Below, piece by piece: positions 17,442 through 26,694 of a DNA stretch of 64,000 bases. The DNA comes from VAZQ01 sp963841105 (GTDB taxonomy: Bacteria; Pseudomonadota; Alphaproteobacteria; Rhizobiales; Xanthobacteraceae). Where the stretch lies: assembly GCA_963841105.1 (NCBI GenBank), contig CAWJCB010000001.1:124001-188000 (forward strand), in the 5' to 3' direction. Each line of letters opens with the position of its first letter. Position 1 is the stretch's first letter. The translations under genes were made by a program, and so were the position numbers. Under the pieces are notes generated by a model. It made no database searches, was not told the DNA's origin, and saw only the letters and a program-made list of their open reading frames with translations.

Positions 17442-19690
17442 AAAGGGATCACGTCGTCCTTTCCCGCCGCCAAGTTGTTGCAGGCACTGGCGCCCTTATC
17501 GTGAGCTTCTGCTCGCCGTCGTGTTTGCTGGCACAGCAACTAGAAGGGCCGAACGGCGGACGCCCACTCGGATCCCCGGCGGCGCTTCCCGGAAGTCTCA
17601 AGACTGCTCCCTTCCTCGATTCATGGATTCGCATCCCCGCCGACGGCACGATTGCTGTATGCACCGGAAAGGCCGAGCTTGGGCAAGGTATCAAGACGGC
17701 CCTCCTGCAAGTAGCGGCGGAGGAGCTCGATGTGCCGCTTTCATCCCTGGTCCTCGTCACGGCCGATACTGCCCGCACCCCAAACGAAGGCTATACGTCC
17801 GGCAGCCAGTCCATGCAGGAGAGTGGTGTCGCGATCCGGCATGCCGCGGCGCAGGTGCGCGCCTTGCTGATGGCGGAGGCGGCGAGGAAGCTTTCCTTGC
17901 CGCTCGAGGCGCTGCGCACCGAGAATGGCGTGGTGATCAGCAACGACGGGCGACGGCTGTCCTATGGCGCGATTGTCTCCGCGCAGATGCTGCATGTAGA
18001 GGCGCTGCCCGTATCCCCGCTCAAAGAGCCCACCGAATTGACGGTGATCGGCAAGGCCGCGCAACGGGTCGATATTCCGGCCAAGGTGACGGGCGGGACG
18101 GCCTATATCCATGATCTGCGGCTTCCTGAGATGGCGCATGCACGCGTGGTACGGCCGCCAAGCTACGGCGCCAAGCTCGCCGATCTTGACCCCGCAGAAG
18201 TGGAAGGAATGCCGGGGGTGATCAAGGTCATCCGCGACGGCAACTTCCTGGCCGTCGTGAGCGAGCGCGAATTCCAGGCCGTCAAGGCAATGCGCGCGCT
18301 CGCCGCCGCGGCGCGCTGGGAGGAGAAGCCCGGCTTGCCCAGGCAATCCGACCCTCCTTCCGTGCTGATGACGCTCCCTGCGAAGGACATGACGATCTTC
18401 GACGCGCACACCTCCGTTGCCGCGGGGCAGAAGACGCTAAGCGCCACCTACACCCGCCCCTATCAGGCGCACGCTTCCATCGGTCCATCCTGTGCAGTTG
18501 CCCAGTTCGAGGACGGCAGCCTGACCGTGTGGTCGCACACGCAGGGCGTCTACCCCGATCGGCAGGCGATTGCGGAGATGCTCGGTATCCCCATCGAGCA
18601 GGTGCGCTGCATCCATATGGAGGGCTCAGGCTGCTACGGTCACAACGGCGCCGACGATGCGGCCGCGGATGCCGCCCTCGTTGCGCGGGCGGTGCCGGGG
18701 CGGCCGGTGCGCGTGCAGTGGACCAGAGAGCAGGAGCATGGCTGGGAGCCTTACGGTCCAGCCATGGTCACCAAGGTCAGCGCCGCTCTCGACGCCGATG
18801 GCAGTATCGTGAACTGGGATTACGGGGTGTGGAGCAATACCCATTCCATGCGTCCTGGCGGGGCCGGCGCGCTCATTGCGGCGCGATCCTTGGCGCTCCC
18901 CTTCGCAGAGCCCGAGCCCAAGCCAATTCCTCAGCCGCAAGGCGGCGGCGACCGCAATGCGATTGCGCTCTACAGGCTGCCGAACGCGCGGGTGGTGCAT
19001 CATTTCATTCCCAGCATGCCCTTGCGCGTTTCCGCCCTGCGGGCACTGGGCGCCTACATGAACGTGTTCTCGATCGAGAGCTTCATGGACGAGGTCGCGC
19101 AAGCGGCCGGCGCCGATCCCGTCGCCTTCCGGCTGAAGCATCTCGCCGACGAACGCGCCCGCGACGTGGTCGCGGCAGCGGCCGAGCGGTTCGGGTGGTC
19201 ACGCTCCGAGCGGCTGCCGCGTGGGCACGGCCGCGGATTTGGGTTTGCCCGCTACAAGAACCTTGCGGCGTACTGCGCTGTCGCCATGGAAGTGGAGGTG
19301 GCGCCGGAAACCGGCCGCGTACGTGTCATTCGCATCGACGCAGCCGTGGACAGCGGCCAGGTCGTCAATCCTGACGGGCTGATCAATCAGATCGAAGGCG
19401 GCATCATTCAATCCTTGAGCTGGACGCTCTACGAGCGCGTGACCTTCGACGATACCCGGATCACCAGCATCGATTGGGCGACCTATCCAATCCTGCGGTT
19501 CACCGCCGTCCCCCAGAGCCTGGAGGTCCATGTTCTCGACCGGCCCGGCGCACCGTTTCTCGGCAGCGGAGAAGCCGCGCAAGGACCCGCTGCGGCTGCG
19601 CTTGCCAACGCCGTCGCCAGTGCGACGGGCCAGCGCTTTCGCGATCTGCCTCTCACGCGCGAGCGCATCAAGGCTGCGATACCGGCTTAG
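17438..19690 (+). CDS. Molybdopterin-binding subunit of xanthine oxidase family (IorB-like aldehyde/N-heterocycle dehydrogenase)
   Basis: A 750-residue molybdenum-cofactor protein. The N-terminus SRRQVVAGTGALIVSF resembles a twin-arginine signal, fitting export of a folded cofactor protein as in IorB-type enzymes. Mo-binding segments include GKAELGQGIKT, EGSGCYGHNGADDAAADA and the catalytic Glu in LGSGEAAQGPAA near the C-terminus. Together with the 2Fe-2S subunit and a triheme cytochrome it would oxidise aldehydes or N-heterocycles in the periplasm. IorB-type isoquinoline oxidoreductase and periplasmic aldehyde oxidase are the closest guesses. The substrate cannot be decided from the sequence. 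Confidence 0.88.
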   Translation: MKRDHVVLSRRQVVAGTGALIVSFCSPSCLLAQQLEGPNGGRPLGSPAALPGSLKTAPFLDSWIRIPADGTIAVCTGKAELGQGIKTALLQVAAEELDVPLSSLVLVTADTARTPNEGYTSGSQSMQESGVAIRHAAAQVRALLMAEAARKLSLPLEALRTENGVVISNDGRRLSYGAIVSAQMLHVEALPVSPLKEPTELTVIGKAAQRVDIPAKVTGGTAYIHDLRLPEMAHARVVRPPSYGAKLADLDPAEVEGMPGVIKVIRDGNFLAVVSEREFQAVKAMRALAAAARWEEKPGLPRQSDPPSVLMTLPAKDMTIFDAHTSVAAGQKTLSATYTRPYQAHASIGPSCAVAQFEDGSLTVWSHTQGVYPDRQAIAEMLGIPIEQVRCIHMEGSGCYGHNGADDAAADAALVARAVPGRPVRVQWTREQEHGWEPYGPAMVTKVSAALDADGSIVNWDYGVWSNTHSMRPGGAGALIAARSLALPFAEPEPKPIPQPQGGGDRNAIALYRLPNARVVHHFIPSMPLRVSALRALGAYMNVFSIESFMDEVAQAAGADPVAFRLKHLADERARDVVAAAAERFGWSRSERLPRGHGRGFGFARYKNLAAYCAVAMEVEVAPETGRVRVIRIDAAVDSGQVVNPDGLINQIEGGIIQSLSWTLYERVTFDDTRITSIDWATYPILRFTAVPQSLEVHVLDRPGAPFLGSGEAAQGPAAAALANAVASATGQRFRDLPLTRERIKAAIPA

Positions 19691-19692
19691 GG

Positions 19693-19781
19693 GTAGGTTG
19701 GGTCGAGTTCTAACGAGACCCAACAACCTTCCTGGTTTGCGTTTGGAAAGTGTTGGGTCTCGCAAGCTCGACCCAACCTAC
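19693..19781. repeat. Long inverted repeat
   Basis: The left arm GTAGGTTGGGTCGAG (19693-19707) and right arm CTCGACCCAACCTAC (19767-19781) are perfect complements, and inner pieces (CGAGACCCAACA / TGTTGGGTCTCG) also pair, giving an almost continuous hairpin of about 90 bases. It lies just past the Mo-subunit stop, before a convergent gene, and may end both transcripts. The GTAGGTTGGGTCGAG word is a common dispersed element in related genomes. Confidence 0.75.
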
Positions 19782-19803
19782 GACTTATGGGTCTCGACTC
19801 AAC

Positions 19804-20271
19804 CTACAAATTTGCATCCGGATTGTCCTGGCTCGTTCCTTGCGGCCGTCCGAGCCACTCTCTGGCAAGGCCCGCCGCGACCAGCGCCACGGCTGCCAGC
19901 GAGAACAGCTTGCGCCAGCCGACGGCCTGGCCGATTTGGTAGCCGATCGCCATGAGCTTGGGATCGAGCAGGTTTGCATTCGCGCTTCGGCGCATCTCAA
20001 GCTCGAGACGAGCGCGCTCGATATTGCGCTGCCGCGCAAACACGCATGCAACGATCGCGACCAGCGCCACTACCAGAAAGGCCGCGCCGAGGACCAGGCC
20101 GGCGATGACCGCACCGTAGCGGTGCGACAGCCACACGAACGCAGCGACGACGAAAAAAACAAACGCGACCGGCACAGCAACCGCCGCCACCGCTCCCCAG
20201 ATGGCGATATCCCCGCTCAAGCCAGCGCGAAGCTGCGCGTTGAGGGCAATCTGACGCAACCAGCCGCCCAT
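19804..20271 (-). CDS. Small membrane protein, holin-like/YqjE-like
   Basis: A 155-residue protein with two long N-terminal hydrophobic helices (AIWGAVAAVAVPVAFVFFVV and AVIAGLVLGAAFLVVALVAIV), a charged stretch (RQRNIERARLELEMRR) and a third hydrophobic segment near the C-terminus. It lies beside a DUF883 (YqjD/ElaB-like) gene on the same strand. In enterobacteria YqjD is followed by the membrane protein YqjE, so this may be the matching partner. The assignment rests mostly on context and topology. Confidence 0.62.
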   Translation of the reverse strand: MGGWLRQIALNAQLRAGLSGDIAIWGAVAAVAVPVAFVFFVVAAFVWLSHRYGAVIAGLVLGAAFLVVALVAIVACVFARQRNIERARLELEMRRSANANLLDPKLMAIGYQIGQAVGWRKLFSLAAVALVAAGLAREWLGRPQGTSQDNPDANL

Positions 20272-20296
20272 CGTTTCAGCTCACTGGGCTTACTCC

Positions 20297-20390
20297 GTCA
20301 TGGCCGGACTTGTTCCGGCCATCCACGACTTGCTTCTCGGCCAAGAAGGCGTGGATGGCCGTGACAAGCACGGCCATGACGGCAATGGGA
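20297..20390. repeat. Palindromic repeat (GTCATGGCCGG type)
   Basis: GTCATGGCCGGACTTGTTCCGGCCAT forms a hairpin, and GGCGTGGATGGCCGTGACAAGCACGGCCATGACGG is its relative. The outer ends GTCATGGCCG and CGGCCATGAC are complementary. It fills the gap between two minus-strand genes. Confidence 0.7.
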
Positions 20391-20407
20391 TTGAAGCGAA
20401 CGCGCTT

Positions 20408-20803
20408 TTAACGGCGCCATGTGGCGCCAAAGAGAAAGCCTATGCCCACCGCGAGTGCAAGCGTCGTGTAGGGCCGTTTCCTCAACGACTCGTCGACTGC
20501 GTCGGCCAGGTTGTCGCCCACCTCGCGGACTGCATCGACCGCATCCTGGCCTTTGCTGCTCGCATCCGAAACCAGTCCCTCGATATTCGAGCGCGCGCGA
20601 TTCCACGCCGCCGTTCCCTTGGAAGCGACAATCTCAGATAGCTGATCCGTTAAGCGCCGCACATCGCTGCGAAGCGTATCCAGATCGGCCTGGATATTTC
20701 CGCCTGCCTCGTAGGCTGCTTTGCCGCTTTCGCGCGCTGCGTCCTTGGCATCCTTCACCGTCTCCCGAAACGTGTCTCTGGTGCCGCCGTATGTGCTGGA
20801 CAT
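20408..20803 (-). CDS. DUF883 family protein (YqjD/ElaB-like)
   Basis: A 131-residue protein with a long amphipathic, probably coiled-coil region (DLDTLRSDVRRLTDQLSEIVASKG) and a C-terminal membrane anchor (YTTLALAVGIGFLFGATWRR). This matches the DUF883 layout of YqjD and ElaB, inner-membrane-anchored proteins reported to bind ribosomes in stationary phase (known for E. coli). ATG 20803 follows a GAGGAG site. It is encoded ahead of the holin-like membrane gene and probably co-transcribed with it. Confidence 0.85.
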   Translation of the reverse strand: MSSTYGGTRDTFRETVKDAKDAARESGKAAYEAGGNIQADLDTLRSDVRRLTDQLSEIVASKGTAAWNRARSNIEGLVSDASSKGQDAVDAVREVGDNLADAVDESLRKRPYTTLALAVGIGFLFGATWRR

Positions 20804-20895
20804 GGGAATTGCTCCTCGGTTTGACTTTCTCACCTTCGCCGCGGCCGTGATCGGAGGCAAGGGGAAAAGTCCGCCGCGCCCTCGAGGATCGGGCA

Positions 20896-22023
20896 TCAGC
20901 CCGGCAGCTTGTTCTCGTCCGGCGGAAACAGGTGATGCAAAATGACCAGGCCGATGATGGTCAGCGGCACAGCAAGAAAGGTCCCCATCGGACCCCAGAT
21001 CCAGGACCAGAATGCGATCGCAAGGATCACCACGAGAGGGTTGAGCGTCAAGCGATGACCGAGCACCGCCGGCGTAATGAACTGCCCCTCGATGGCGGCA
21101 AGCGCCACGAATGCAGCGGGCGGTCCGAACGCCAACGTCAATGTCGGGAAGCTCAGCAGTCCCACTCCAAACAAAATGAGGGTCATGCAGGCCGCCCCGA
21201 TATAGGGAATGTAGTTGAGCACCATCGCCAGGATCCCGAAGACGATGGGGCTCGCAAATCCAAACAACCAGGCGCCGATGGTCACGGCTGCGCCGAGGCA
21301 AAAATTGATGCAGGTAACGGTGATCAGATAAGACGCCAGATGCTGCTCGATGTCCGTGGCGATCCGGATGAAGCGAAGCTTGCCCTCGCGTGTGCTGAAG
21401 AACGAAACCATGTAACGGCGGAAGTCTATCTGCGCCGCGAGGAAGAAGATCAACGTTACGAAGAAGAGCACCAGCTCGATGGCAGCAGGCGTGACCACCG
21501 CGAGCACCGGCGTGACCATGCCCAACTGCGATGTCTCGACGGCGACTGCGCTGCCGCTGGATGGCAGCAAGGCCTTCTGGAGGTCCTGCAACCCGGCGAG
21601 CACCGGATTGAGCATGTAAAATTTCTCTCTGACGATAGTCCCGATTTCCGGGGCCTTGGCAATCCAGTCCGCAACCGGCTGGGCGAGAAATGTCACCGCA
21701 ATCCCCGTTGCCGCCACCAAGGTCAATGCCAGAATGCCCGCCGTTACCCAGGGAGGGATGCGGTAACGTGCTGCAGCCTTGACGAGCGGCGCAATCGTCG
21801 TGCCCATCACGACGGCCGCGGTAACGGGAAGCAAAACCGGCCGACAGACATAGAGGCAAACTCCGGCCAGCACGAGAAAGATGCCGACGGTGGCGATCTG
21901 GGCAGCGGGCGCCCAGATGTCTTCGATCGATTCCGGGGCTTCCTTAATCAGCTTGGGCGATTGATCCAGGCCCGAAGCAGGAAGATCTCTGCGCTTCGCC
22001 GACCCCAAGGCGTCGCTTGTCAT
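20896..22023 (-). CDS. AI-2E family transporter
   Basis: A 375-residue polytopic membrane protein. Two N-terminal helices are followed by a soluble loop (about 120-200) and then five or more C-terminal helices. Family marks include IVFGILAMVLNYIPYIGA, the LTLNPLVVILAIAFW segment and the final helix before HHLFPPDENKLPG. The family was named for autoinducer-2 export (TqsA), but other members move sodium or other small substrates, so function here is open. It stands upstream of the DUF883 gene on the same strand. Confidence 0.88.
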   Translation of the reverse strand: MTSDALGSAKRRDLPASGLDQSPKLIKEAPESIEDIWAPAAQIATVGIFLVLAGVCLYVCRPVLLPVTAAVVMGTTIAPLVKAAARYRIPPWVTAGILALTLVAATGIAVTFLAQPVADWIAKAPEIGTIVREKFYMLNPVLAGLQDLQKALLPSSGSAVAVETSQLGMVTPVLAVVTPAAIELVLFFVTLIFFLAAQIDFRRYMVSFFSTREGKLRFIRIATDIEQHLASYLITVTCINFCLGAAVTIGAWLFGFASPIVFGILAMVLNYIPYIGAACMTLILFGVGLLSFPTLTLAFGPPAAFVALAAIEGQFITPAVLGHRLTLNPLVVILAIAFWSWIWGPMGTFLAVPLTIIGLVILHHLFPPDENKLPG

Positions 22024-22198
22024 GCACTTTCCTTGCTTGCACCGGCGCGGCCCAGCTACAACTCAACGCGCTTTCTGTTCAACGGGTTCCACGATCGCCG
22101 GATTTCGCTGCCGCTCAATCCGGGCTACGTTTGCTCGGGCCCAGGAATAACGGAATGACACGCGCAGAACCTGCGCCAAAGGATAGCCTGGCCCCGCT

Positions 22199-25100
22199 AT
22201 GACCGAGCCGACCCGTGACTACAGCAAGACCCTGTTCCTTCCCAAGACTGACTTTCCGATGCGTGCCGGGCTGCCGCAGAAGGAGCCCGAGATCCTTGCC
22301 CGCTGGCGGGAGCTCGACCTGTACGAAAAGCTGCGCGCCGCGGCGCGCGAACGAGCCAAATTCATCCTCCATGACGGCCCGCCTTACGCGAACGGCAACA
22401 TTCATATCGGGCACGCGCTCAACAAGATTCTCAAAGACGTGGTGACGCGCTCCCAGCAGATGCTTGGGTATGACTCCAATTACGTCCCCGGCTGGGATTG
22501 CCACGGCCTTCCCATCGAATGGAAGATCGAGGAGGAATACCGCGCCAAAGGCAAGAACAAGGATTCGGTGGCGGTCGTGGAATTCCGGCGCGAGTGTCGC
22601 GCCTTTGCCGCGTATTGGGTCGATGTCCAACGCGAGGAGTTCAAGCGCCTTGGTGTCGAAGGCGATTGGCGCCACCCCTATTCGACCATGGATTTCGCCG
22701 CCGAGGCGCAGATCGCGCGCGAGCTGATGAAGTTTGCGCAGAACGACACCCTCTACCGCGGATCGAAGCCGGTGATGTGGTCAGTGGTGGAGAAGACGGC
22801 GTTGGCGGAGGCGGAGGTCGAATACGAAGACTACGTCTCTGATCAGGTCTGGGTGAAATTTCCGCTGCGCACATCGGCGAGCACATCGTCCGCCGAACGC
22901 AGTCTCGGCCGCGCATCAATCATCATCTGGACCACCACCCCATGGACCATCCCCGGCAATCGTGCCGTGAGCTTTTCGCCGCGGATAGAATACGGGCTTT
23001 ACGAAACGCTCGCGGCGCCTTCCGGGAATTGGGCCAAACCCGGTGACCTGTTCGTGCTCGCCGACAAGCTTGCAGCGGAGACTTTCGCGCAAGCGCGCGT
23101 CACCGCCTTCAAGCGGCTGGAGGACGTTGCTGCCGGCGAGCTCGCGACAGCATCCTGCCGGCACCCGCTTGATGGTTTTGCCGGCAACTACGCATACGAG
23201 GTCCCTCTGCTTGCAGGCGATCATGTCAGCGACGATGCCGGCACGGGCTTCGTCCACACGGCACCCGGGCACGGCCGCGACGACTTCGACGTCTGGACAG
23301 CCAATGCCGCAAGGCTCGAAGCGCGCGGCATCAATGCAACTATCCCCTACACCGTCGATGCCGACGGTCGCTTCACCGACCAGGCGCCCGGCTTTACCGG
23401 CAGGCGCGTGCTCCTGGACAACGGCGAGAAGGGCGACGCCAACGAGGCAGTGATCAAGGCATTGGTCGAGGCCGGCATGTTGATCGCGCGCGGCCGGCTC
23501 AAGCACCAGTATCCGCACTCCTGGCGGTCCAAGAAGCCGGTGATCTTTCGCAATACGCCGCAGTGGTTCATCGCGATGGACAAGTCAATCGCGAATGCGC
23601 GCGGAGAGGCGGTGCCCGGCGACACGTTGCGCCAGCGCGCGTTCAACGCGATCAGGCGCACGCGTTGGGTCCCTGCCGCGGGCGAAAATCGCATCACCGG
23701 CATGATCGAGAGCCGCCCCGACTGGGTGATCTCGCGTCAGCGCGCCTGGGGCGTGCCAATCACGGTCTTCGTGCGCGAACTGCCTGACGGCAGCGTTGAC
23801 ATTCTCCGTGACCCGCGCGTGAACGAGCGCATCGCGCAGGCTTTCGAGCGGGAAGGCGCCGATGCCTGGTACACGGCCGGCGCCGCCGCGCGGTTTCTCC
23901 TGCCTGAGCACGACCCCGGCGAGTGGCGCAAGGTCAACGACATCCTCGATGTCTGGTTCGATTCCGGCTCCACGCACGCCTTCACGCTCGAAGCGCGCAA
24001 GGATCCTCGCAACCGCGCGCAAGCAGGAAGGCGGAGCGGATACGGTGATGTATCTCGAAGGGTCCGATCAGCACCGCGGCTGGTTTCAGTCGTCGCTGCT
24101 GGAATCCTGCGGGACGCGCGGCGTGGCGCCGTTCGACGTGGTGCTCACCCATGGCTTCGTGCTTGACCAGGACGGGCACAAAATGTCGAAGTCGCTCGGC
24201 AATGTGACGGCGCCGCAGGATGTGATCCAGCAGTACGGGGCCGACATCCTGCGCATGTGGGTGTGCGCGTCGGATTACGCGGACGACCTGCGCATCGGCC
24301 CCGAGATCCTCAAGACCACGGTCGAGACCTACCGCAAGCTGCGCAACACGCTGCGCTGGATGCTTGGCTCGTTGGCGCACTGGCATGTCGAGGAGCCGGT
24401 CGCGGTCGGCAGGATGCCGGAGCTTGAGCGACTCATGCTGCACCGGTTAGCCGAGCTCGACGCCCTGGTGCGCCAAGCCTATGCCGAATTCGATTACAAG
24501 CGCATCTTTGCCGCGCTCAACGCTTTCATGACGAACGATCTCTCGGCATTCTACTTCGACATTCGCAAGGATGCGCTCTATTGCGACCCGATCTCATCGC
24601 CCACGCGCAGGGCCTGCCTCACGGTGCTCGATCATCTATTCCGGTGCACGGTGACGTGGCTCGCCCCGATGCTGCCGTTCACTGCCGAGGAGGCATGGCT
24701 CGCCAGGTCAGCGGCGATATCTCTGGATCATTCGTTCGGGTCGCAGGCATCCGCGGAGCAAAAACTCACGCATTCCGCGTCTGTGCATCTTGAATTATTT
24801 CCCGATGTGCCCGTTTCCTGGCGCGACGACGCACTGGCAGAGAAATGGCGCAAGGTGCGGCTTGTCCGCCGTGTCGTGACCGGCGCAATCGAGATTGAAC
24901 GGGCGCACAAGCGCATCGGCTCCTCCCTGGAGGCCGATCCGCTCGTGTACGTGCACGACCCCGACCTGTTTGCCGCGCTCGTCGATGTGGATCTGGCGGA
25001 GGTCGCGATCACGTCGGCCGCCACTCTCGTTGAAGGCGACGGTCCTCCGAACGCCTTTCGCCTTGAGGATGTCGCTGGCGTTGCCGTCGAAGTGATGCTG

Positions 25101-25235
25101 GCGCGAGGAAAGAAATGCGCCCGTTCCTGGAAAATCCTTCCGAGCGTCGGCTCTGATCCCGCCTATCCCGATGTCTCTCCTCGCGACGCTCAGGCATTGC
25201 GCGAATGGGAGACAATGCGAAGGGCGGCGGAATGA
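22199..25235 (+). CDS. ileS: Isoleucyl-tRNA synthetase, one frameshift
   Basis: Class I aminoacyl-tRNA synthetase that charges tRNA-Ile. The HIGH motif is HIGHALNK (H69), the editing domain is seen as GTGFVHTAPGHGRDDF, and KMSKS is in HKMSKSLGN near 24180. The frame is broken near 24005: the first frame reads THAFTLEARKDP and then nonsense, while the +1 frame resumes with RKQEGGADTVMYLEGSDQHRGW. Removing one C at 24005-24006 joins them. As an essential single-copy gene, this is most likely a sequence error. The stop overlaps the lspA ATG. Confidence 0.93.
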
Positions 25236-25759
25236 AGGCCGCCGCGTACAGAGGCCTGCTCTGGGGGCCGTTTACTCTTCTAGGTCTCGTCGCGGCGGCT
25301 CTGGCCGCGGCCATCGATCAGGCCAGCAAGCTTTGGCTCATATTCGTTGACGACCTCGGTGCGCGCGGGATTGTGACGCTCACGCCGTTTCTTGATCTCG
25401 TGCTCACCTGGAACCGGGGCATCAGCTACGGCCTCTTCCCCCAGGAAGGTCCGTTGGGACAGTGGGCTCTGCTGGCGCTCAAGGCGGTTGCGGCCATCCT
25501 CTTGTGGATTTGGCTCGCGCGAGCATCCTCGCGCCTCACCGCCATCGCCTTGGGGCTTATAATCGGCGGCGCGGTCGGCAACGCCCTTGACCGCCTGGCT
25601 TACGGGGCCGTCGCCGATTTCGTGCTTTTTCACATTACGACCGAAGCATTCGACTTCAAGTGGTACGTTTTTAATCTCGCTGACGCGGCCATTGTCATCG
25701 GGGTCATCGGACTGCTTTATGAAACGCTCGTGGGGGAAAGCGCCGTAAAACCGCCCTGA
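25232..25759 (+). CDS. lspA: Lipoprotein signal peptidase (signal peptidase II)
   Basis: A 175-residue, four-helix inner-membrane aspartyl protease that cleaves diacylated prolipoproteins. The catalytic-region motifs are GGAVGNALDRLAYGAVADF and YVFNLADAAI, each with the expected Asp; the early DQASKLW motif is also present. ATG 25232 overlaps the ileS stop (ATGA), the usual ileS-lspA coupling; an in-frame ATG at 25205 exists but lies inside ileS. Confidence 0.94.
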   Translation: MKAAAYRGLLWGPFTLLGLVAAALAAAIDQASKLWLIFVDDLGARGIVTLTPFLDLVLTWNRGISYGLFPQEGPLGQWALLALKAVAAILLWIWLARASSRLTAIALGLIIGGAVGNALDRLAYGAVADFVLFHITTEAFDFKWYVFNLADAAIVIGVIGLLYETLVGESAVKPP

Positions 25760-25820
25760 TCCGCATCGAAAATCACGCTGGGGAAGCGGCACTTTGTGCC
25801 GTTACATGAGGGGGATAGCT

Positions 25821-26549
25821 ATGCGCAACCGATATTCCGACAGGCGGCGTGCTGCCGCCTTTGCCGGCATATTGACCCTCGCCGCGGCAGTCAGCGCCGG
25901 CATGGGCGGTGCTCTTGCCCAGTCTGCCGCGGACAATGACGAGGATGTGCCGCTCGACACCAGGGTCTTCCGTGAAGTGATGAAGGGATTGGGTTTCAGA
26001 AATAATAACGAGGTAGGCATCGAATATCGGGAGCGGGCCCCGCTCGTGGTGCCTCCCAGTCGCAATCTGCCGCCACCCCAAAATGAGGGTACCGCCACGA
26101 ATATCCCTGCTTGGCCCAAGGACCCCGATATCGCTCGCCGTAAGGAGGCGACAGCGGCGGAGAAGGCAAAGCTCCGGCGTGCCGTCGATCAGCCCTCCGA
26201 GGACGGGCGGGCCTTGCGGCCGGACGAGCTCAAGGCAAGCGGCCAGGCAAGTGCGTCTGCGGCGGGGAGCGGCGGAGCCAGCGGGCCCAGCGGCGATGAA
26301 GCGGCGCGCCCGCTCAGTCCGTCGCAGCTCGGCGGGGGAAGCAAGAACTGGTTCAACGAGATTTTCTCGGCTTTAGGGCCGGCCAAACCGGAATCCGCGC
26401 CATTTACCGGCGAGCCGCCGCGGACAAGCATGACAGCGCCTCCGCCAGGCTATCAGACGCCTTCGCCAAATCACCCCTACGGAATGGACATTCCGAGGGA
26501 AACGCCAAAAGCCTCTACCGTAGAGCAGCGTATGGAAGCCCAGAGATGA
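25821..26549 (+). CDS. Secreted protein, possibly DUF3035/BamF-like
   Basis: A 242-residue exported protein. The signal peptide is AAAFAGILTLAAAVSAGMGGALAQ, cleaved probably after ALAQ; there is no lipobox Cys. The segment ERAPLVVPPSRNLPPP resembles the core of DUF3035, the BamF lipoprotein of some alphaproteobacterial outer-membrane assembly complexes, and lspA-DUF3035-M16-M16 is a known gene order there. The rest is low-complexity Ala/Ser/Gly/Pro. The start at 25821 has AGGGGG six bases upstream. If it is BamF-like it has lost lipidation, so the assignment is tentative. Confidence 0.65.
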   Translation: MRNRYSDRRRAAAFAGILTLAAAVSAGMGGALAQSAADNDEDVPLDTRVFREVMKGLGFRNNNEVGIEYRERAPLVVPPSRNLPPPQNEGTATNIPAWPKDPDIARRKEATAAEKAKLRRAVDQPSEDGRALRPDELKASGQASASAAGSGGASGPSGDEAARPLSPSQLGGGSKNWFNEIFSALGPAKPESAPFTGEPPRTSMTAPPPGYQTPSPNHPYGMDIPRETPKASTVEQRMEAQR

Positions 26550-26602
26550 CACACGCGTGATCGGCGTGCGTCGTTATTGATACGCCTAAACTTTCGCGCA
26601 TG

Positions 26603-26664
26603 GGCTAAGTATCGGCCAAGCGTATCGGCAAGCGTATCGGCTAAGCGTATCGGCTAAGCGTTCG
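26603..26664. repeat. Tandem repeat, about 13-bp unit, five copies
   Basis: Five imperfect copies of GGCTAAGCGTATC lie head to tail, with the first and third shortened by one or two bases and the last diverging. It ends 30 bases before the start of the first M16 peptidase gene, so copy-number change could affect its expression. Confidence 0.8.
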
Positions 26665-26694
26665 TGGGGGGGCCAACTCCGCGAGAGCAAATTC

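Noticed and set aside
20932..22158. Plus-strand frame of 408 codons opposite the AI-2E transporter
   Set aside because: Composition is Arg/His/Gln-rich with no motif, whereas the minus strand encodes a clean membrane protein.
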